Positions 1 to 6,735 of a stretch of DNA of 64,000 bases are shown here, piece after piece (within the stretch, counting starts at the first letter, position 1; each line of letters begins with the position of its first letter). The stretch is from the NCBI RefSeq assembly GCF_023276355.1, contig NZ_JALLPL010000001.1, forward strand, positions 1,364,001 through 1,428,000, in the 5' to 3' direction. The position numbers and the translations under genes are program-made. The notes beneath the pieces are model-generated. The model had not been told where the DNA came from and did not search any database. It saw nothing but the letters and a program-made list of their open reading frames with translations. The stretch is from Haloplanus sp. XH21 (GTDB lineage Archaea; Halobacteriota; Halobacteria; Halobacteriales; Haloferacaceae).

Positions 1-637
1 TCTTGATGAGCGACGTGATGCCGCCACAGAGGACGGCCTGCTCGCCGAAGAGGTCCGTCTCGACCTCTTCCTGGAACGATGTCTCCACGACGCCCGCGCG
101 GGTGCAGCCGATGGCCTGGGCGTACGCCAGCGCCTCTTCCTGTGCCTCGCCCGTGGTGTCCTGGTAGACGGCGAGCAGGGCCGGCGTGCCCGTGTTCTCG
201 ACGTAGTTCCGGCGGAGGAGATGCCCCGGCGTCTTGGGGGCGATCATCGTCACGTCGATGTCCTCGGGCGGCTGGATCTGGTTGTAGTGGATGTTGAAGC
301 CGTGGGCGAACTGGAGGGTGTCGCCGGCCTCAAGCCCGTCGCTGATGGCTTCGAACACCGCCGGCTGGACGGTGTCGGGGACGAGCATCGAGACGATGTC
401 GGCCTCGGCGGCCGCGTCGTCCGGCGTCGCCACGCGCAGGCCGTCGTTTTCGGCCTGCGACCAGGAGTCGGAATCCTTCCGGAGACCGACGATCACGTCG
501 ATCCCGCTGTCCGCGAGGTTCTGCGCGTGGGCGTGGCCCTGACTGCCGTAGCCGAGGACGGCTACGGTCTTGCCGGCGATTGCGTCACGATCCGCGTCGT
601 CGTCGTAGTACACTGGGGTGGTGAATTCGTCTGTCAT
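1..637 (-). CDS. ilvC: Ketol-acid reductoisomerase, N-terminal part (cut by window edge)
   Basis: Second common step of valine/isoleucine synthesis: NADPH-dependent isomerisation and reduction of acetolactate or acetohydroxybutyrate in the cytoplasm. The minus-strand reading begins [20 protein letters not shown] and continues into the Rossmann motif [19 protein letters not shown], then [13 protein letters not shown], and reaches [14 protein letters not shown], part of the metal-binding C-terminal domain. The stop lies beyond base 1, so about 212 residues are seen. The ATG at 635-637 is two bases after the ilvN stop, so it is the last visible gene of an ilvB-ilvN-ilvC operon. Confidence 0.97.
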   Translation of the reverse strand, partial: MTDEFTTPVYYDDDADRDAIAGKTVAVLGYGSQGHAHAQNLADSGIDVIVGLRKDSDSWSQAENDGLRVATPDDAAAEADIVSMLVPDTVQPAVFEAISDGLEAGDTLQFAHGFNIHYNQIQPPEDIDVTMIAPKTPGHLLRRNYVENTGTPALLAVYQDTTGEAQEEALAYAQAIGCTRAGVVETSFQEEVETDLFGEQAVLCGGITSLIK

Positions 638-639
638 GG

Positions 640-1230
640 TTATGTCGTCTTCTGGGTTCCGCGTTCGAGCGCTGCCGTCCCGGTCCGAACGATCTCGTGG
701 ATGCCGAATCGGCCGAACGTCTCGACGGCGGCGTCGATCTTCTGCTCGCTGCCCGTAATCTCGACCGTCACCGACTCGCGCGAGACGTCGACGGTCTTGC
801 CGTCGTACATCTCCGCGACGGCGCCGACCTGATCCGGTGCGGTGCCGTCCACCTTGATCAGCGCGAGTTCGCGCCGGATCGCGGTGGATTCGAGTTCGGT
901 CACGGCGATGACCGGAACGAGCTTCTGGAGCTGTTTTTTCGCCTGTTCGATACCCGGCTCGGTTTCCTCGATCTCGAGGGTGATTCGTGCCCGGTCGGGA
1001 TCAGTGGTCGGCCCCACGGTGAGGCTTTCGATGTTGAACTGACGCCGCCGGAAGAGACCGGAGACGTTGGCCAACACGCCGGGTTCGTGTTTCACGAGCA
1101 CCGAGAGGACGGCTCGCTTGCGCTCCGGCTCCGCCTCGACTTCGGGGTCGATACGAATGCCCTGGGCGTTGCGTCGCCCCTCGGGCGTCTTGCGTTCCTC
1201 TGGTTCTGGGCCTTCCAGTCCACCGCTCAT
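640..1230 (-). CDS. ilvN: Acetolactate synthase regulatory (small) subunit
   Basis: Regulatory subunit that binds the catalytic IlvB subunit and usually confers feedback inhibition by branched-chain amino acids. 196 residues. A charged N-terminal tail of about 40 residues precedes an ACT domain beginning [20 protein letters not shown] and containing [11 protein letters not shown]; the C-terminal ALS_ss domain includes RRELALIKV and ends near [10 protein letters not shown]. Family small subunits are typically about 160 residues, so the extra length is the acidic N-terminus. The ATG at 1228-1230 overlaps the ilvB stop as ATGA, implying translational coupling and fixing this start; an upstream extension in the same frame runs inside ilvB and is a shadow. 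Confidence 0.96.
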   Translation of the reverse strand: MSGGLEGPEPEERKTPEGRRNAQGIRIDPEVEAEPERKRAVLSVLVKHEPGVLANVSGLFRRRQFNIESLTVGPTTDPDRARITLEIEETEPGIEQAKKQLQKLVPVIAVTELESTAIRRELALIKVDGTAPDQVGAVAEMYDGKTVDVSRESVTVEITGSEQKIDAAVETFGRFGIHEIVRTGTAALERGTQKTT

Positions 1231-2990
1231 AGTTGCTCCTCCGAGAGTGCGAACTTGTCGTTTGCGCCGCCACTGGGCACCATCGGGTAGACGTTCTCCG
1301 ACGGGTCGATATGGAAGTCGATGACCGACGGGCCGTCGTACGCCAGCGCCTCCTCGATGGCGTCGGCCACCTCGTCGTAGTCGTCGACGCGCCAGCCGCG
1401 GGCGCCGAACGCCTCCGCGAGTTTGTCGAACTCCGGGATCCAGCTGTAGCCGGCGGCCATGTGTCGGCCCTCGAAGAAGGCGTCCTGCCACTGGCGCACC
1501 ATCCCGATGTACTCGTTGTTCAGGATAGCGACGGTGATGTCCAGGTCCTCGCGCACCGCGACCGAGAGTTCCTGGACCGTCATCAGGAAGGAGCCGTCGC
1601 CGTCGACGCAGACGACCTCTTCGCCGTCGTCGGCCGCCAGGCGCGCGCCGATGGCCGCGGGCAGGCCGTAGCCCATCGTCCCGAGGCCGTGCGAGGAGAT
1701 CCATTTCCGCGGGTCGCGGAACGTCCAGTACTGCGACGCCCACATCTGGTGCTGGCCGACGCCCGAGGTGACGATCGCCTCGTCGCTCGTGGCCTCGTCC
1801 AGCGCCTCGACGACGAACTGCGGTTTGAGCGGCTCGTCGTCCGGGGCGGCGTAGTCCATCGGATACTCCTCGACCCAGGTGTCACACTGCTCGCGCCACG
1901 CGGCGGCGTCCGGCGCCTCGGTCATCTCGTCGTCGAGCTGTTCGAGGACGCGACCGGCGTCGCCGATGAGCGGGTAGTCTGCGTGGATGTTCTTGCTGAT
2001 CTCCGCGGGATCGATGTCGATGTGGATGACCTCCGCGCCGGGCGCGAACGTCTCGATACCGCCCGTGAGGCGGTCGTCGAACCGCGTCCCGACCGCGATC
2101 AGCAGGTCGGTGTGGTTAATCGCCAGGTTGGCGTAGCCGGTGCCGTGCATGCCCGCCCACGACAGGCAGAGGTCGTGGTCCTCGGGCATGGTGCCGATGC
2201 CGGGCATCGTCGTCACGACTGGAATCTCGTACTCGGTCGCGAAGTGACGCGCCTCCTCGGACGCGTCCGCCTTCACGACGCCCCCGCCGAACAGCAGGAG
2301 CGGCTTCTCGGCCGACTCGATAGTGCGGGCCGCCGTCTCGACGGCGTCGTCGTCGGCCTCGTCCTGTGGCGTGTACGTCTCCGGGGTCTGCGGCGGGCCG
2401 GGCTCGCGTTCCGTCTCCGCGTTGCTGACGTCCTTCGGGAGGTCGACGAGCGTCGGTCCGGGCCGACCGGTGCTCGCGAGCGCCACCGCCTCGCCGACGG
2501 TGTCGCCGACGGTGTCGGGGTCGCTCGCGAAGTAGTTGTTCTTCGTGATGGGAGCGGTGATCCCCGTCGTGTCCGTCTCCTGGAAGGCGTCGCTGCCGAC
2601 CATGCTCTGGGGCACCTGTCCGGTCAGCGCTACGACGGCGTCGGAGTCCATATTGGCGTCGGCGATACCCGTCACGAGGTTGGTCGCGCCGGGTCCGGAC
2701 GTTGCCAGACAGACGCCGGGGTCGCCCGATACCACGTTGTAGGCGTCGGCGGCGTGGGCCGCGCCCTGTTCGTGCGCCATCATGACGTGGTTGATGTCCG
2801 ATCCCCAGAGGGCGTCGTACACGGGCATGATCGCGCCGCCCTGCACGCCGAACATCACGTCGATGCCGGCGTTTTCGAGCGCGCGAACCGTCGACGTGGC
2901 GCCGGACGACACCGCCGTCGGTTCCGATGCGGACTCGTCGCTGTCGGTCGACTCCTCGGCCTCCGGTGGCTGGGTCGTGCGTTCACTCAT
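1227..2990 (-). CDS. ilvB: Acetolactate synthase catalytic (large) subunit
   Basis: Thiamine-diphosphate enzyme that condenses pyruvate with pyruvate or 2-oxobutyrate, the committed step of valine/isoleucine synthesis. 587 residues: an acidic tail (1-32), N-terminal ThDP domain with the catalytic Glu in MMAHEQGAAHA (Glu74), central FAD/transhydrogenase-like domain (about 215-355) and C-terminal ThDP domain with GDGS at 464-467 and the paired Asn 491-492 of the ThDP motif. Length matches the family. First gene of the ilvBNC operon. It has its own leader: a TATA box at 3231-3235, a 34-codon reading frame, a hairpin and a mini-ORF whose TGA overlaps this ATG. GAGGT lies 10 bases upstream of the ATG as a possible ribosome-binding site. 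Confidence 0.96.
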   Translation of the reverse strand: MSERTTQPPEAEESTDSDESASEPTAVSSGATSTVRALENAGIDVMFGVQGGAIMPVYDALWGSDINHVMMAHEQGAAHAADAYNVVSGDPGVCLATSGPGATNLVTGIADANMDSDAVVALTGQVPQSMVGSDAFQETDTTGITAPITKNNYFASDPDTVGDTVGEAVALASTGRPGPTLVDLPKDVSNAETEREPGPPQTPETYTPQDEADDDAVETAARTIESAEKPLLLFGGGVVKADASEEARHFATEYEIPVVTTMPGIGTMPEDHDLCLSWAGMHGTGYANLAINHTDLLIAVGTRFDDRLTGGIETFAPGAEVIHIDIDPAEISKNIHADYPLIGDAGRVLEQLDDEMTEAPDAAAWREQCDTWVEEYPMDYAAPDDEPLKPQFVVEALDEATSDEAIVTSGVGQHQMWASQYWTFRDPRKWISSHGLGTMGYGLPAAIGARLAADDGEEVVCVDGDGSFLMTVQELSVAVREDLDITVAILNNEYIGMVRQWQDAFFEGRHMAAGYSWIPEFDKLAEAFGARGWRVDDYDEVADAIEEALAYDGPSVIDFHIDPSENVYPMVPSGGANDKFALSEEQL

Positions 2991-3031
2991 GGGCTGTGAT
3001 ACCTCGGTCGCTGTCGGTGTGGATGGGTCAT
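2987..3031 (-). CDS. Possible 14-codon coupling ORF before ilvB
   Basis: Reads MTHPHRQRPRYHSP. Its TGA overlaps the ilvB ATG as ATGA, the same coupling found between ilvB and ilvN. A weak TATA-like ACATAGG near 3052-3058 would place a transcription start at this ATG, so it could also be the first ORF of a shorter ilvB transcript. No matching family is known to me, and a 14-codon ORF can arise by chance; the end-to-start overlap is the only positive sign. Confidence 0.3.
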   Translation of the reverse strand: MTHPHRQRPRYHSP

Positions 3032-3093
3032 AGTTGCGTGGTCGTCTGACTCCCTATGTGTGTGGTACGGTCGGATTCGAGGAGGATGGAGTG

Positions 3094-3111
3094 AGGGGCT
3101 ATAGCGCCCCT
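3094..3111 (-). promoter_or_regulatory. GC-rich hairpin at the end of the ilv leader ORF
   Basis: AGGGGC / GCCCCT, six perfect base pairs around a six-base loop. The TAG of the 34-codon leader ORF lies inside the loop, so a ribosome finishing the leader would melt the hairpin and a ribosome stalled at the preceding Ile/Val codons would leave it folded. It is followed on the RNA by a pyrimidine-rich stretch (CTCCATCCTCCTCG). Role inferred from position only. Confidence 0.5.
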
Positions 3112-3203
3112 ACAATCGGGCCGATCGAACCGTCGACTCCGCGGATCGTCGCCGCTGGGGCGGCGCTCGCGGTCGTCCTGCGGATGGGATCGAGCCCTCG
3201 CAT
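3099..3203 (-). CDS. Candidate ilvB leader peptide, 34 codons
   Basis: Starts MRGLDPIRRTT and ends IRGVDGSIGPIVGAL followed by TAG. Four Ile, two Val and two Leu in 34 codons, with six of these eight in the last fifteen residues. The ATG at 3201-3203 lies about 30 bases downstream of the TATA-like GTTATACG, which predicts a transcript that starts within a few bases of it. The stop codon falls in the loop of a GC-rich hairpin. The region between this stop and ilvB (about 110 bases) contains no other long gene. Together this has the layout of a ribosome-sensed branched-chain amino acid attenuator; that function is inference, and the peptide is not a family I can name. Confidence 0.5.
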   Translation of the reverse strand: MRGLDPIRRTTASAAPAATIRGVDGSIGPIVGAL

Positions 3204-3229
3204 CGTACTCGTTGGGTGCCACTCCTGGC

Positions 3230-3238
3230 GTATAACTG
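3230..3238 (-). promoter_or_regulatory. TATA box of the ilvBNC leader transcript
   Basis: Minus-strand sequence AACAGTTATACGCC, a clear AT-rich patch in GC-rich surroundings. The box centre near 3233 predicts a start of transcription near 3206-3208, just before the leader ORF ATG at 3203 and about 217 bases before ilvB. The whole 318-base gap between ilvB and the leuA-type gene is explained by this promoter and leader. Confidence 0.6.
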
Positions 3239-3308
3239 TTTCCGTCGCCGCCGGCCGTCGGAAGCGCCACCCGCCGCGCCCCGGGTGGAGCGGACGGAGG
3301 CGCTCCCA

Positions 3309-4469
3309 TCAGGCCCGGACCTCCTCCTCGCGAGTCACGTTCTCCTCGCGGGCGAACCGCCGGAGGTCGGCCATCGTCACGCGCTCCTTGTCGGCACCGT
3401 AATCCTTGACGAGACGCGTGACTGCACGGACCTCGGAGTCGGTCGGATCGTAGCCGATTTCTTCGAGGCGTTTGCGAACCGAGTGCGTCCCGGTGTGTTT
3501 CCCGAGGACGAACTCGCGAGTCGCACCCACCATCTCGGGCGTCATGACGCCCGGTTCGAACGTGTCCGAGTTCTCGATGACGCCCGCGGCGTGGATGCCG
3601 CTCTCGTGGGAGAACGCGTTGCGTCCCACGACGGGCTTGTTCGGCGGGTTGGGGATGTCGCTGTACTCTTCGACCATCCGGGACAGCTCCGTGATCCGGG
3701 TGGTGTCGATACCGGTGTCGACATCGTACAGCGCTTCGGAGGCCATGACCACCTCTTCGAAGGCGGCGTTGCCGGCGCGTTCGCCGATGCCGTTGACCGA
3801 CACCTGCGCCTGCGCGGCGCCGGCCTCGAAGCCGGCCATCGCGTTCGCCGTCGCCAGGCCGAAGTCGTCGTGGGCGTGGACGTCCACCCGTGCGTCGGTG
3901 TTCTCACGGACCATCTGCACCAGGTCCATGAACCGCGTCGGGGTGGCCACGCCACACGTGTCCGGGATGTTGATCCAGTCGGTGCCTGCCTCGCTGACCG
4001 CCTCCACCATCTCGACGAGGAAGTCGTCGTCGGTCCGGGTGGCGTCCATGGGCGAGAACATACACTCCACACCCGCCTCCTTGATGCGCTCCACGCAACT
4101 GACCGCGCGCTCGACCGCTTCCTCGCGGGAGGCGTGCATGGAGTCCTGCAGTTGCACGTCGCTCGTGCTCACGAAGACGTGGACCAGTCCCACGCCCGAG
4201 TCGAGCGCCGCTTCGACGTCTTTGTCGACGACACGGGCGAGGCCACAGACCGTCGTGTCGGTGGCGTTCGAGATGTCACGCACTGCGTCGAACTCCGCGT
4301 CCGAGTTGACGGGGAACCCCGCCTCGATGACGTGCGTGCCCATGTCGTCGAGTACTTCGGCGATGTCTCGCTTCTCGTCGTAACTGAACGACGTGCGTGG
4401 CGACTGCTCGCCGTCTCTGAGCGTCGTGTCGAAAATTCGTACACCGTCAATTTCGCCGGTGCGGGCCAA
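3309..4469 (-). CDS. leuA: 2-isopropylmalate / citramalate synthase family (LeuA-type), start uncertain
   Basis: Acetyl-CoA-dependent Claisen condensing enzyme of leucine (or citramalate-isoleucine) synthesis. TIM barrel with the family signature FDTTLRDGEQSPRTSF, catalytic and metal residues in INIPDTCGVATP and the VHAHDDFGLA motif (HxH), and SVNGIGERAGNAAFEE. About 386 residues from TTG 4467-4469; the C-terminal LeuA allosteric domain of full-length bacterial enzymes (about 520 residues) is absent, as in homocitrate/citramalate-type short forms. Upstream of the ilvB leader on the same strand, in its own transcription unit. The frame stays open upstream of the TTG (RRIEFFQGTLARTGEI) but has no ATG, GTG or TTG, while the well-placed ATG at 4528-4530 is in another frame. 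Substrate not decidable from sequence. Confidence 0.88.
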   Translation of the reverse strand: MARTGEIDGVRIFDTTLRDGEQSPRTSFSYDEKRDIAEVLDDMGTHVIEAGFPVNSDAEFDAVRDISNATDTTVCGLARVVDKDVEAALDSGVGLVHVFVSTSDVQLQDSMHASREEAVERAVSCVERIKEAGVECMFSPMDATRTDDDFLVEMVEAVSEAGTDWINIPDTCGVATPTRFMDLVQMVRENTDARVDVHAHDDFGLATANAMAGFEAGAAQAQVSVNGIGERAGNAAFEEVVMASEALYDVDTGIDTTRITELSRMVEEYSDIPNPPNKPVVGRNAFSHESGIHAAGVIENSDTFEPGVMTPEMVGATREFVLGKHTGTHSVRKRLEEIGYDPTDSEVRAVTRLVKDYGADKERVTMADLRRFAREENVTREEEVRA

Positions 4470-4530
4470 CGTGCCCTGGAAGAACTCGATCCGCCGGGGT
4501 ATCCGACGAATCCTCCATGTCGTGAGACAT
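4447..4530 (-). other. Leaderless ATG reading frame overlapping the leuA start
   Basis: The only ATG at the expected distance from the leuA TATA box opens MSHDMEDSSDTPADRVLPGH and stops at TGA 4447-4449, 23 bases inside the leuA-type gene counted from its TTG. Moving one base forward between about 4497 and 4466 would join MSHDMEDSSDTP to RRIEFFQGTL and the synthase. It is therefore either the true N-terminus disrupted by one base, a programmed +1 shift, or a short regulatory leader ORF. Confidence 0.4.
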
Positions 4531-4556
4531 TGTACAATAGCAGAGTACCTCCGTTA

Positions 4557-4564
4557 TATATAAA
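4557..4564 (-). promoter_or_regulatory. Strong TATA box of the leuA-type gene
   Basis: Minus-strand TTTATATA within GATAGTTTTATATATAACGG. The centre near 4560 predicts transcription from about 4533, within three bases of the ATG at 4530: a leaderless transcript. A GGAGGT at 4547-4552 lies upstream of the predicted RNA start and so would not act as a ribosome-binding site. Confidence 0.75.
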
Positions 4565-4649
4565 ACTATCCCTGTCGCCGTCAGTGTCAGACAGGTGGAA
4601 AGAATGTTCGAACTGAACCACCACCCACCGGTTTCTAGCTATCGGCCAC

Positions 4650-4707
4650 CGAACACGTGCAACTTCTGTCGAGAGGGCCCTTCGGTGCGCCCCGAAGAAC
4701 ACGTTCG
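4650..4707. promoter_or_regulatory. Two operator-like motifs upstream of the cupin gene
   Basis: CGAACACGTGCA at 4650-4661 and AGAACACGTTCG at 4696-4707. Both resemble the palindromes in front of norB (CGAACACGTTCG); the second differs at one position and the first keeps only the left half. The downstream copy ends 38 bases before the cupin ATG, close to the 41 bases separating the second norB site from its ATG. Suggests a shared regulator, not proven. Confidence 0.4.
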
Positions 4708-4745
4708 GGACAACCCTCTGGGCCGCCGGTCACCGACCTCCGCGT

Positions 4746-5117
4746 ATGCCCGCGACTGATTTCGACGCCGAGCGCGCCTACGACGACGACCAGTTCGCCG
4801 CCCACGGCATCTTTCAGAGCGACCGGACGAAAGTCGTCTGTGGCTACTTCGAACCCGGCCAGTTCATCCCCGTCCACGGCCCGGACAGCGACGTCGTCGT
4901 CGCGGTGCAGTCCGGAACCGGCGTCGTCCGCGAGGGCGAGACGACCCACCACGTCGAACCCGGTGACGTGGTCGTCGTGCCGGCGGGCGTCGACCGCGGC
5001 GTCAAAGCCGCCGCCGCCCGTCTCGAAGCCCTGCTGGTGACGGCGCCGCCACCGACGGACGCCGAACACGACCCGGTGCGGCGGGGGCTCCGGACGGGGA
5101 CGTTCGACCCCGAATAG
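4746..5117 (+). CDS. Small cupin-domain protein
   Basis: 123 residues forming a single conserved beta-barrel cupin. Motif-1-like stretch GYFEPGQFIPVHGPDSDVVVAVQSGTGVVREGE and motif-2-like stretch HHVEPGDVVVVPAGVDRGV can be aligned to Cupin_2 proteins. The usual metal-binding G(x)5HxH is reduced to one clear His in motif 1 (VHGPD) plus the later THHVEPGD, so metal binding is uncertain. Stand-alone gene between the leuA promoter and a small conserved protein. Two motifs resembling the norB operators sit upstream, hinting at a role under oxygen limitation or nitrosative stress. Substrate unknown. Confidence 0.8.
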   Translation: MPATDFDAERAYDDDQFAAHGIFQSDRTKVVCGYFEPGQFIPVHGPDSDVVVAVQSGTGVVREGETTHHVEPGDVVVVPAGVDRGVKAAAARLEALLVTAPPPTDAEHDPVRRGLRTGTFDPE

Positions 5118-5166
5118 GGTCTGTCGAGAGATTTTCGCCGGGCCCCCTGGCGAGGACCTCCGATGC
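5116..5166. repeat. Degenerate copy of the intergenic palindromic repeat
   Basis: CTGTCGAGAGATTTTCGCCGG on the left matches the arm ACTGTCGATAGATTCTCGCCG of the copy at 28276-28340 at nearly all positions; the right arm, GGCGAGGACCTCCGAT, is eroded. It begins at the cupin stop codon and fills the gap before the next gene. Confidence 0.45.
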
Positions 5167-5228
5167 GTTCCACTCCCCGCTGTCAGGAGCCCCGAACGCT
5201 TTTCTCTCGGCCGCGCGACCATCACGCC

Positions 5229-5522
5229 ATGAGCGACTTCGACCTCGACCTCCGGAACGCGGAGGAACAACTCGAGGGAACGAGCGAGGGCGGGTCGGAA
5301 GTCGTCCTCGGCGTTCTCGACGGCAGCACCGATCCCGCCGAGTGGATCGAGAGCATCGAGGCCGGCAAGATACTCGTCTTGAACGTCGAGGGCGACCTGA
5401 ACCGACTGGCCGCGGGCTTTGCCCGCGAGGTTCGGGACGAGGGCGGAACCCTCATGCGGTTTCGCGGATTCCTGGTCGTGACCCCACCTGGCGTCGGCAT
5501 CGACACCGACCGCCTCGCCTGA
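5229..5522 (+). CDS. Conserved haloarchaeal protein (DUF5779-like)
   Basis: 97 residues starting MSDFDLDLRNAEEQLEG. A compact alpha/beta protein: VVLGVLDGSTDPAEWIESIEAGKILVLNVEGDLNRLAAGFAREVRDEGG followed by LMRFRGFLVVTPPGVGIDTDRL. No signal peptide or membrane segment. From memory it resembles a haloarchaeal family of unknown function listed as DUF5779; I cannot verify the number. The ATG at 5229 is chosen because the upstream in-frame extension to 5163 would include degenerate intergenic sequence. Function unknown. Confidence 0.75.
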   Translation: MSDFDLDLRNAEEQLEGTSEGGSEVVLGVLDGSTDPAEWIESIEAGKILVLNVEGDLNRLAAGFAREVRDEGGTLMRFRGFLVVTPPGVGIDTDRLA

Positions 5523-5580
5523 CGGCGTTTCCTGCCCTCCCGCGTCGAGGTTTTATGCGCTTTCCGCCCCACCTGTGAGC

Positions 5581-6261
5581 ATGCCACTAAAAGGCGGCCG
5601 CGCCGACCTGCGCGAGATCGACCGCTGGGGCGGCGGCGTCGGCTGGATCGCCCATCCCGACGAACGGATGCAACGGGCGAGCCACGCCCTCGTCGGCGAC
5701 GACGGGGTCTGGGTGGTCGATCCAGTCGACGCGCCCGGCGTCGACGACCTGCTGGCCGACCTCGGTGCCGTCGCCGGCGTCGCGGTCTGTCTCGACCGAC
5801 ACGAACGCGACGCGGCGACGGTCGCGACCCGTCACGACGTTCCCGCGTTCGTCCCCGACTGGATGGACGGCGTGGCGGCGAACCTCGACGCGCCGGTCGA
5901 ACGCTTCGGCGACGAACTCGGCGACTCGGGCTACCGCGTCCGGCGCGTTCGCAATACGTCGATCCCGCCGTGGCAGGAGGCCGCCCTCTATCGCCCCGAC
6001 GAGACGCTGCTCGTTCCCGAAGCGGTGGGCACGGCCTCGTTCTTCCGCGCCGGCGACGAACGCCTCGGCGTCCATCCGATGCTCCGTCCCATCCCGCCCC
6101 GGGATGCGCTCGGTGACTGCTCGCCCGACCGGATTCTGGTCGGGCACGGGGAGGGCATCGCCGACGACGCGACCGCGGCCCTCGACGACGCGCTCGCGGG
6201 GGCGCGCCGCCGCCTGCCGGCCGCGTACGCGAAGATGCTCCGCGAGCTGGTGTTCGGGTGA
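5581..6261 (+). CDS. Degenerate metallo-beta-lactamase-fold-like protein
   Basis: 226 residues. The strand order ASHALVGDDGVWVVDPVDAPGVDDLLADLG then VAVCLDRHERDAATVA follows the metallo-beta-lactamase fold, with LDRHERDA at the place of the HxHxDH metal motif; only one of its histidines remains, so binuclear metal catalysis is doubtful. A later VGTASFFRAGDERLGVHP and ILVGHGEGI fit the C-terminal half of the fold. ATG 5581 is preferred over GTG 5575 two codons earlier. First gene of a two-gene unit: its TGA overlaps the next GTG. Function unknown; fold assignment is by eye. Confidence 0.72.
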   Translation: MPLKGGRADLREIDRWGGGVGWIAHPDERMQRASHALVGDDGVWVVDPVDAPGVDDLLADLGAVAGVAVCLDRHERDAATVATRHDVPAFVPDWMDGVAANLDAPVERFGDELGDSGYRVRRVRNTSIPPWQEAALYRPDETLLVPEAVGTASFFRAGDERLGVHPMLRPIPPRDALGDCSPDRILVGHGEGIADDATAALDDALAGARRRLPAAYAKMLRELVFG

Positions 6262-6698
6262 CCCGTTCCGACGACGAGTCTCGGCGCGTCTACGCGACCC
6301 AGGGACTCATCGACCTGCTCCTCGAACGGGCCGCCGCGGCCGATCCCGCCCGCGAGAACGTCGTCCTCGACGCGACGCCGGCCGGTGAGTTCGACGCCGA
6401 TCTCGGTGTCGACCCCGCGACGCCGGTGTTGACGCATTTCTATCTCCCCGCGGGGCGCGCCGTCAGCGATGTCTTCGGCGTCGACCTCGGGACGCCCGCG
6501 GGCCGGGGGCGCGCCCGCTTTCTCACCCATCCGCAGGGCCCCGCCGAACTCACGCGGCGGGACGACCTCGCCGGCGTCGTGTTGCTCGCAGTGCCGCCCT
6601 GGGGCACGGAGACGCTCACCGCCTTCGACCGACAGGGGCGGCGCCTTCCGCTCACCGTCCTCGACGCCGAACCCCCGGTGGAGTCGCTGCCGGAGTGA
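6258..6698 (+). CDS. Conserved haloarchaeal hypothetical protein
   Basis: 146 residues, starting at a GTG that overlaps the previous stop as GTGA, so translationally coupled to the metallo-beta-lactamase-like gene. Contains FDADLGVDPATPVLTHFYLP, VSDVFGVDLGTPAGRGRARFLTHPQG and VVLLAVPPWGTETLTAFD. Soluble, no recognised motif. Codon use and acidic composition match its neighbours, so it is a real gene. It ends 37 bases before folD, which has its own TATA box. I do not recognise the family. Confidence 0.75.
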   Translation: MTRSDDESRRVYATQGLIDLLLERAAAADPARENVVLDATPAGEFDADLGVDPATPVLTHFYLPAGRAVSDVFGVDLGTPAGRGRARFLTHPQGPAELTRRDDLAGVVLLAVPPWGTETLTAFDRQGRRLPLTVLDAEPPVESLPE

Positions 6699-6706
6699 CC
6701 GAACCG

Positions 6707-6714
6707 CTTTATCG
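6707..6714 (+). promoter_or_regulatory. TATA box of folD
   Basis: CTTTATCG, centred 26 bases upstream of GTG 6736, so the transcript is predicted to be leaderless and the GTG to be the start. Confidence 0.55.
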
Positions 6715-6735
6715 ATCCCGCCCGTCCGTGGGCCT

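Noticed and set aside
640-1743. Longer reading frame (367 codons) covering ilvN and part of ilvB
   Set aside because: The upstream part is Arg-rich shadow translation of ilvB; ilvN starts at the ATG that overlaps the ilvB stop.
1233-2999. 588-codon plus-strand frame antisense to ilvB
   Set aside because: GC-rich codon shadow of a clearly recognisable enzyme; no motif, and similar antisense frames occur over most genes here (for example 45040-46839 opposite nuoL).
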